Shown piece by piece: positions 60,185 through 64,000 of a stretch of DNA of 64,000 bases. Made by a program: the position numbers and the translations under genes. Within the stretch, counting starts at the first letter, position 1, and the number at the start of each line of letters is the position of its first letter. Origin of the DNA: Tardibacter chloracetimidivorans. GTDB lineage: Bacteria > Pseudomonadota > Alphaproteobacteria > Sphingomonadales > Sphingomonadaceae. Below the pieces are notes generated by a model. It saw nothing but the letters and a program-made list of their open reading frames with translations, was not told where the DNA came from and searched no databases. The stretch covers positions 62,001 through 126,000 of the forward strand of contig NZ_CP018225.1 in the NCBI RefSeq assembly GCF_001890385.1, in the 5' to 3' direction.

Positions 60185-60859
60185 ATGCAGCCGTACACAC
60201 CGCCGCTCGGAAACGGGTCCACTCAGGATTATGACCGCGCGATCCGGCTTTGGACGCGGGAACGGCGGTGGCGCGAGGCGATGCTCGCCGCGCTCGCGCC
60301 GAGAGGCGGCGAGACGATCGTTGATATAGGCTGTGGTACGGGCAGCTTCGCCTTGCTGCTCAAGCGCGACGAACCCAGCGCGCGCGTGATTGGTCTCGAT
60401 CCCGATGCGGAGGCGCTCGACATCGCCCGACGCAAGGCCGCAGCGATGGTTGCCGATGTCGACTGGCGCCAAGGCTTCGCGACGGATCTGCCCGAACAGA
60501 GTGCAGATGCCGTCGTATCGAGCCTTGTACTTCATCAGATGCCGCTGGACATGAAGGCGGCCACCCTTCGCGCCATGTACGCGATCCTTCGCCCCGGTGG
60601 TCGCCTAGTCATTGCCGATTATGGTCGCCAGCGCGGATTCATGCGCTTGGCCTTTCGGCTAACCGTTCAGCGTCTCGACGGCGTCAGCGATACCCAACCC
60701 AACGCCGAAGGCGTTCTCCCGAGATTGATCGCGCTGGCAGGTTTCGAGCATATTGCCGAACCGTTCAAGATCTCGACGATCACCGGGGCGATCCAACTGT
60801 TCACCGCGAGCCGTCCGGCATCGATTCTGAGCCGAGCCGTCGCAAACGATCTCGGCTGA
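60185..60859 (+). CDS. Class I SAM-dependent methyltransferase
   Basis: 224 residues. SAM site VDIGCGTGSFALLL, acidic residue in VIGLDPDAEAL, motif LRPGGRLVIADYGRQRG. N-terminal YDRAIRLWTRERRWREAML. The substrate is unknown. Such UbiE-like methyltransferases are frequent in metal clusters. It lies between copD and the copper ATPase, with AAGGAGG upstream, and may be co-transcribed with copCD. Confidence 0.88.
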   Translation: MQPYTPPLGNGSTQDYDRAIRLWTRERRWREAMLAALAPRGGETIVDIGCGTGSFALLLKRDEPSARVIGLDPDAEALDIARRKAAAMVADVDWRQGFATDLPEQSADAVVSSLVLHQMPLDMKAATLRAMYAILRPGGRLVIADYGRQRGFMRLAFRLTVQRLDGVSDTQPNAEGVLPRLIALAGFEHIAEPFKISTITGAIQLFTASRPASILSRAVANDLG

Positions 60860-60913
60860 TTTCCCAGGGCCAGGAGATTTTGACGCTTTGGGCAATCCTT
60901 AGGTGATTACGTA

Positions 60914-60944
60914 TTGACCCTGACATGGTGTCAGACCTTAGATT
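60914..60944 (+). promoter_or_regulatory. CueR-type promoter/operator
   Basis: TTGACC (60914-60919) and TAGATT (60939-60944) separated by 19 bases. The perfect dyad CTGACATGGTGTCAG (60920-60934) fills the spacer. Drives the copper ATPase and the cueR gene behind it. Confidence 0.8.
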
Positions 60945-60969
60945 GTCAGGCGTCGAAAGGAGCAAGGCG

Positions 60970-63327
60970 ATGAACGAGACACATGGAGCGGCGCATGGCG
61001 GCGGTTGCTGCGGCAGCCACGGCGCTGCGAAACCAGCGGCTGGCGTCAAGGACCCGGTCTGCGGCATGACCGTCGATCCTGCGATCACTGCGCACCATGC
61101 CGAGCATGGCGGTGAAAGCTATCATTTCTGCAGCGCGGGCTGCCGGACCAAATTCATCGCCGATCCCGAGCGCTATCTCGGCCCGCCGACGCCGCCGGTC
61201 GCGGCGCCCGAAGGCACGATCTGGACCTGCCCGATGCATCCCGAGATCCGCCAGGACCATCCCGGGTCCTGTCCGATCTGCGGCATGGCGCTCGAACCCG
61301 CGACCGTGACCGCCGACAGCGGCCCCAGCCACGAGCTAGTCGATTTCACGCGGCGCTTCTGGGTCGGCCTCGTGCTGGCTCTCCCGGTGCTGATCCTCGA
61401 GATGGGCGCGCATGTCTTTCCCGCGATCCATCGCCTCGTGCCGATGTCTATCTCGGTATGGATCCAGTTCGTGCTGGCGACACCCGTCGTGCTGTGGGCG
61501 GGCTGGCCGTTCTTCGAGCGTGGCTGGGCCTCGCTCAAGACCCGCAACTTCAACATGTTCACCCTGATCGCGATGGGGACCGGGGTCGCCTGGATCTACA
61601 GCGTCATCGCGACGCTCGCGCCTCAGCTGTTCCCGCCGGCCTTCCGCGGCGAGGACGGCATGGTTGCCGTCTATTTCGAGGCGGCCGCGGTGATCACCGT
61701 CCTCGTGCTGCTCGGCCAGATGCTCGAACTGCGCGCGCGGGAACGCACCTCGGGCGCGATCAAGGCGCTGCTCAACCTTGCACCAAAGACCGCGCGCCGG
61801 ATCGGTTCTGATGGGAACGAAGAGGAAATCAGCCTTGATCTGGTTGCGGTGGGCGACCGCCTGCGGGTGCGGCCGGGCGAGAAGGTGCCGGTCGACGGCG
61901 TAGTCGAGGACGGCCGCTCCTCGCTCGACGAGTCGATGGTCACCGGCGAATCCATGCCCGTCACCAAGGCAAAGGCCGACACAGTGATCGGCGGCACGCT
62001 CAACCAGACCGGTGCGCTGGTGATCGTCGCCGACAAGGTCGGCCGCGATACCATGCTCGCACGCATCGTCCAGATGGTCGCTGAGGCGCAGCGCTCGCGC
62101 GCGCCGATCCAGCGCATGGCCGATCAGGTGTCGGGCTGGTTTGTGCCCGTGGTCATCGCGGTCGCGGCCGTCGCGTTCATCGCCTGGGGCATCTGGGGTC
62201 CCGAGCCGCGCTTCGCCTATGGGCTGGTGGCGGCGGTCGCCGTGCTGATCATCGCCTGTCCCTGCGCACTGGGGCTGGCAACGCCGATGTCGATCATGGT
62301 CGGGGTCGGCCGCGGCGCCGGGCTCGGTGTCCTCATCAAAAATGCCGAAGCACTCGAGCATATGGAGAAGGTCGACACTCTCGTCGTCGACAAGACAGGC
62401 ACGCTGACCGAAGGCCGGCCTGCCGTCACCCAGGTCGTGCCGGCGCCCGGCTTCGACGAAGCCGAGCTGCTGCGTCTTGCCGCCTCGGTCGAGCGGGCGT
62501 CCGAGCATCCGCTCGCGCTGGCGATCGTCGAGGCCGCCAAGGATCGCGGCATCGCCACGAGCGACGTCACCGACTTCGACTCGCCGACCGGGCGCGGCGC
62601 GCTCGGCACTGTCGATGGCTGCAGGATCGTTCTCGGCAACGCGCGGTTCCTCGGTGACGAGGGCGTCGCCACCGAGGCGCTCGCCGACCAGGCCGACGCG
62701 CTGCGCCGGGATGGCGCCACCGCGATCTTCATCGGGGTCGACGGCACAGTCGGCGGCGCCTTCGCGATCGCCGATCCGGTGAAGGCCACGACACCAGAAG
62801 CGCTCGCCACGCTCAAGGCGGAGGGCATTCGCGTGGTCATGCTGACAGGCGACAACCGCACGACGGCGGAAGCGGTCGCCCGGCGTCTGGGCATCGACGA
62901 GGTGGAGGCCGAGGTGCTGCCCGATCAGAAGAGCGCCGTGGTCGCGAAGTTCAAGCGCGAGGGGCGGGTGGTCGCCATGGCCGGCGACGGTGTCAACGAC
63001 GCCCCCGCGTTGGCCGCCGCCGACGTCGGCATCGCCATGGGTTCCGGCACCGACGTCGCGATCGAGAGCGCTGGCGTCACGCTGCTCAAGGGCGACCTGA
63101 CTGGCATCGTCCGGGCGCGGCGGCTCAGCCAAGCGACCATGTCGAACATCCGCCAGAATCTCGTCTTCGCCTTCATCTACAATGTCGCGGGCGTGCCCGT
63201 AGCGGCGGGTGCGCTCTATCCGCTGTTCGGTATTCTGCTCTCGCCCATTATCGCGGCGGCGGCGATGGCGCTCTCTTCGGTGAGCGTGGTCACCAACGCG
63301 CTGCGCCTCAACCGGAAAGCACTGTGA
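60970..63327 (+). CDS. copA: Copper-exporting P1B-type ATPase
   Basis: 785 residues. N-terminus lacks an HMA domain. Instead it has GGGCCGSHG, a YHS domain ([22 protein letters not shown]) and a heavy-metal-binding domain ([18 protein letters not shown]). Then eight spans, actuator [13 protein letters not shown] in [37 protein letters not shown] and [16 protein letters not shown]. Exports Cu(I) from the cytosol to the periplasm. Preceded by a CueR-type promoter and overlapping cueR by four bases. Confidence 0.97.
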   Translation: MNETHGAAHGGGCCGSHGAAKPAAGVKDPVCGMTVDPAITAHHAEHGGESYHFCSAGCRTKFIADPERYLGPPTPPVAAPEGTIWTCPMHPEIRQDHPGSCPICGMALEPATVTADSGPSHELVDFTRRFWVGLVLALPVLILEMGAHVFPAIHRLVPMSISVWIQFVLATPVVLWAGWPFFERGWASLKTRNFNMFTLIAMGTGVAWIYSVIATLAPQLFPPAFRGEDGMVAVYFEAAAVITVLVLLGQMLELRARERTSGAIKALLNLAPKTARRIGSDGNEEEISLDLVAVGDRLRVRPGEKVPVDGVVEDGRSSLDESMVTGESMPVTKAKADTVIGGTLNQTGALVIVADKVGRDTMLARIVQMVAEAQRSRAPIQRMADQVSGWFVPVVIAVAAVAFIAWGIWGPEPRFAYGLVAAVAVLIIACPCALGLATPMSIMVGVGRGAGLGVLIKNAEALEHMEKVDTLVVDKTGTLTEGRPAVTQVVPAPGFDEAELLRLAASVERASEHPLALAIVEAAKDRGIATSDVTDFDSPTGRGALGTVDGCRIVLGNARFLGDEGVATEALADQADALRRDGATAIFIGVDGTVGGAFAIADPVKATTPEALATLKAEGIRVVMLTGDNRTTAEAVARRLGIDEVEAEVLPDQKSAVVAKFKREGRVVAMAGDGVNDAPALAAADVGIAMGSGTDVAIESAGVTLLKGDLTGIVRARRLSQATMSNIRQNLVFAFIYNVAGVPVAAGALYPLFGILLSPIIAAAAMALSSVSVVTNALRLNRKAL

Positions 63328-63722
63328 ACATCGGCGAGACGTCACGGCAGAGCGGCGTCTCTGAGCGGATGATCCGCCATTATGAAAAGATCGGCCTCAT
63401 CCCGGCGCCGGCGCGTCGGGGTGCTGGCTATCGTGACTATGGCGAGCGCGACCTCCATCGCCTCCGGTTTATCGCCAATGCCCGCGATCTCGGCTTCCCG
63501 ATCGAGGAGATCCGCACGTTGCTCAGCCTTTGGGCCGATACCGGCCGTGCCAGCGCGGAGGTGAAGCGGCTTGCCCTTGCCCGCGCCGATGAGTTTCAGC
63601 GCAAAGCCGAGGCGTTGACGGCGCTGCGCGACACGCTAATCGACCTGGCCGAGCGCTGCCAAGGCGACGAGCGGCCGGATTGTCCGATCATCGCCGAACT
63701 GGCCGCGGCCCGATCCGCATAG
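63324..63722 (+). CDS. cueR: CueR-like MerR family copper regulator
   Basis: 132 residues from [29 protein letters not shown], dimer helix, Ser in ASAEVKR at the CueR Ser77 position, and metal loop [12 protein letters not shown] with seven residues between cysteines, as in CueR. Senses cytosolic Cu(I)/Ag(I) and activates the ATPase promoter. Autoregulated because it is in the same transcript. Confidence 0.94.
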   Translation: MNIGETSRQSGVSERMIRHYEKIGLIPAPARRGAGYRDYGERDLHRLRFIANARDLGFPIEEIRTLLSLWADTGRASAEVKRLALARADEFQRKAEALTALRDTLIDLAERCQGDERPDCPIIAELAAARSA

Positions 63723-63748
63723 CATCCGGCATCGCACGGCCGAGAATT

Positions 63749-64000
63749 TTAGGGGTGCCCGTTTTCGGTCGATTCGTGCAGGTCGACGGCGAAAGCGATC
63801 CGCAACAGGTCGGGCAGGCTTTGCGCGTTGAGTTTGATCATCAGACTGGCCCGATGCAGCTCGACCGTGCGCGACGTGACGCCGAGTTCATCTGCGATAA
63901 GGCTATTTGGATAGCCTCGCGAAATTCCTCTCAGAACGGCCCGTTCGCGCTGCGTCAGTCTCGCGGCTTTCGAAAGAGCGTCGGCCTGTTCGGAGGCACG
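63749..64000 (-). CDS. FixJ/LuxR-type response regulator, C-terminal part
   Basis: 84 codons are visible before the window edge; the N-terminus is outside. HTH LTQRERAVLRGISRGYPNSLIADELGVTSRTVELHRASLMIKL matches FixJ-type output domains. The receiver domain is expected beyond the edge. The C-terminus is IAFAVDLHESTENGHP. Similar in output domain to FixJ at 51495. Confidence 0.85.
   Translation of the reverse strand, partial: RASEQADALSKAARLTQRERAVLRGISRGYPNSLIADELGVTSRTVELHRASLMIKLNAQSLPDLLRIAFAVDLHESTENGHP

Noticed and set aside
61336-63345. 669-codon open frame antisense to the copper ATPase
   Set aside because: Composition is Arg/His/Asp-rich with no domain. It is a by-product of high GC third positions opposite a well-supported gene.

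Overview
This is a GC-rich alphaproteobacterial sequence that looks like a sphingomonad (Sphingomonas, Sphingopyxis, Novosphingobium or relative). The evidence is codon use, a FixLJ pair, cbb3 oxidase and the style of the cop genes. It is a copper-resistance island broken up by mobile DNA, and the middle carries a nitric-oxide and low-oxygen respiration block. Genus-level assignment is inference.

Layout. 1-4.8 kb: CusCBA-type metal efflux operon (minus), small Met/Cys/His-rich exported proteins and a DUF411 protein. 5.0-9.1 kb: cargo-less Tn3-family transposon with 38-bp inverted repeats. 9.1-17.6 kb: MerR regulator, small exported proteins, and an operon pairing a membrane-anchored FAD/2Fe-2S reductase, a b-type membrane cytochrome and a seven-heme cytochrome c with a DUF1622 protein and a Csp1-like copper-storage protein. 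17.9-24.9 kb: aldehyde dehydrogenase, alcohol dehydrogenase, copA-copB, an MFS transporter and a second DUF411 gene. 25-28.3 kb: integrase remnant, RelB/YafQ toxin-antitoxin, decayed IS21 element and a truncated TonB receptor. 28.7-36.1 kb: quinol NO reductase, cupin, zinc ribbon and NsrR (minus), divergent from truncated hemoglobin, DUF1971 and Hmp. 36.4-43.5 kb: ccoNOQP, DUF2189, ccoI, ccoS. 43.6-46.5 kb: IS3 element split by an IS110-type element. 46.8-50.9 kb: ssb, truncated PepSY gene, TetR/SDR pair, CorA. 51-53.7 kb: receiver protein, FixJ, FixL. 53.7-63.7 kb: DUF305, copB-copA, a CnrYXH-like anti-sigma/sensor/ECF sigma operon, copCD, a methyltransferase, a copper P-type ATPase and CueR. 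The window ends in another FixJ-like regulator.

How it fits together. Cytosolic Cu(I) would be sensed by CueR and exported by the P-type ATPase. Periplasmic copper would be oxidised by CopA, bound by CopB/CopC, Csp1 and the small Met/His proteins, and expelled by CusCBA. I found five near-identical ECF-type promoter motifs, (G/A)AGGG-N14-TGCGTAT(A/T). They precede the sigma operon, copAB, copCD and both DUF411 genes, so the CnrYXH-like system probably controls a dispersed periplasmic copper regulon. A MerR-type operator recurs at two or three places. The NO block carries an NsrR-like dyad, and FixL keeps the heme-PAS residues expected for oxygen control of the cbb3 oxidase.

The least-explained system is the reductase / cytochrome b / heptaheme cytochrome operon at 10.8-14.6 kb. 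It could move electrons from cytosolic NAD(P)H to the periplasm inside a copper island.
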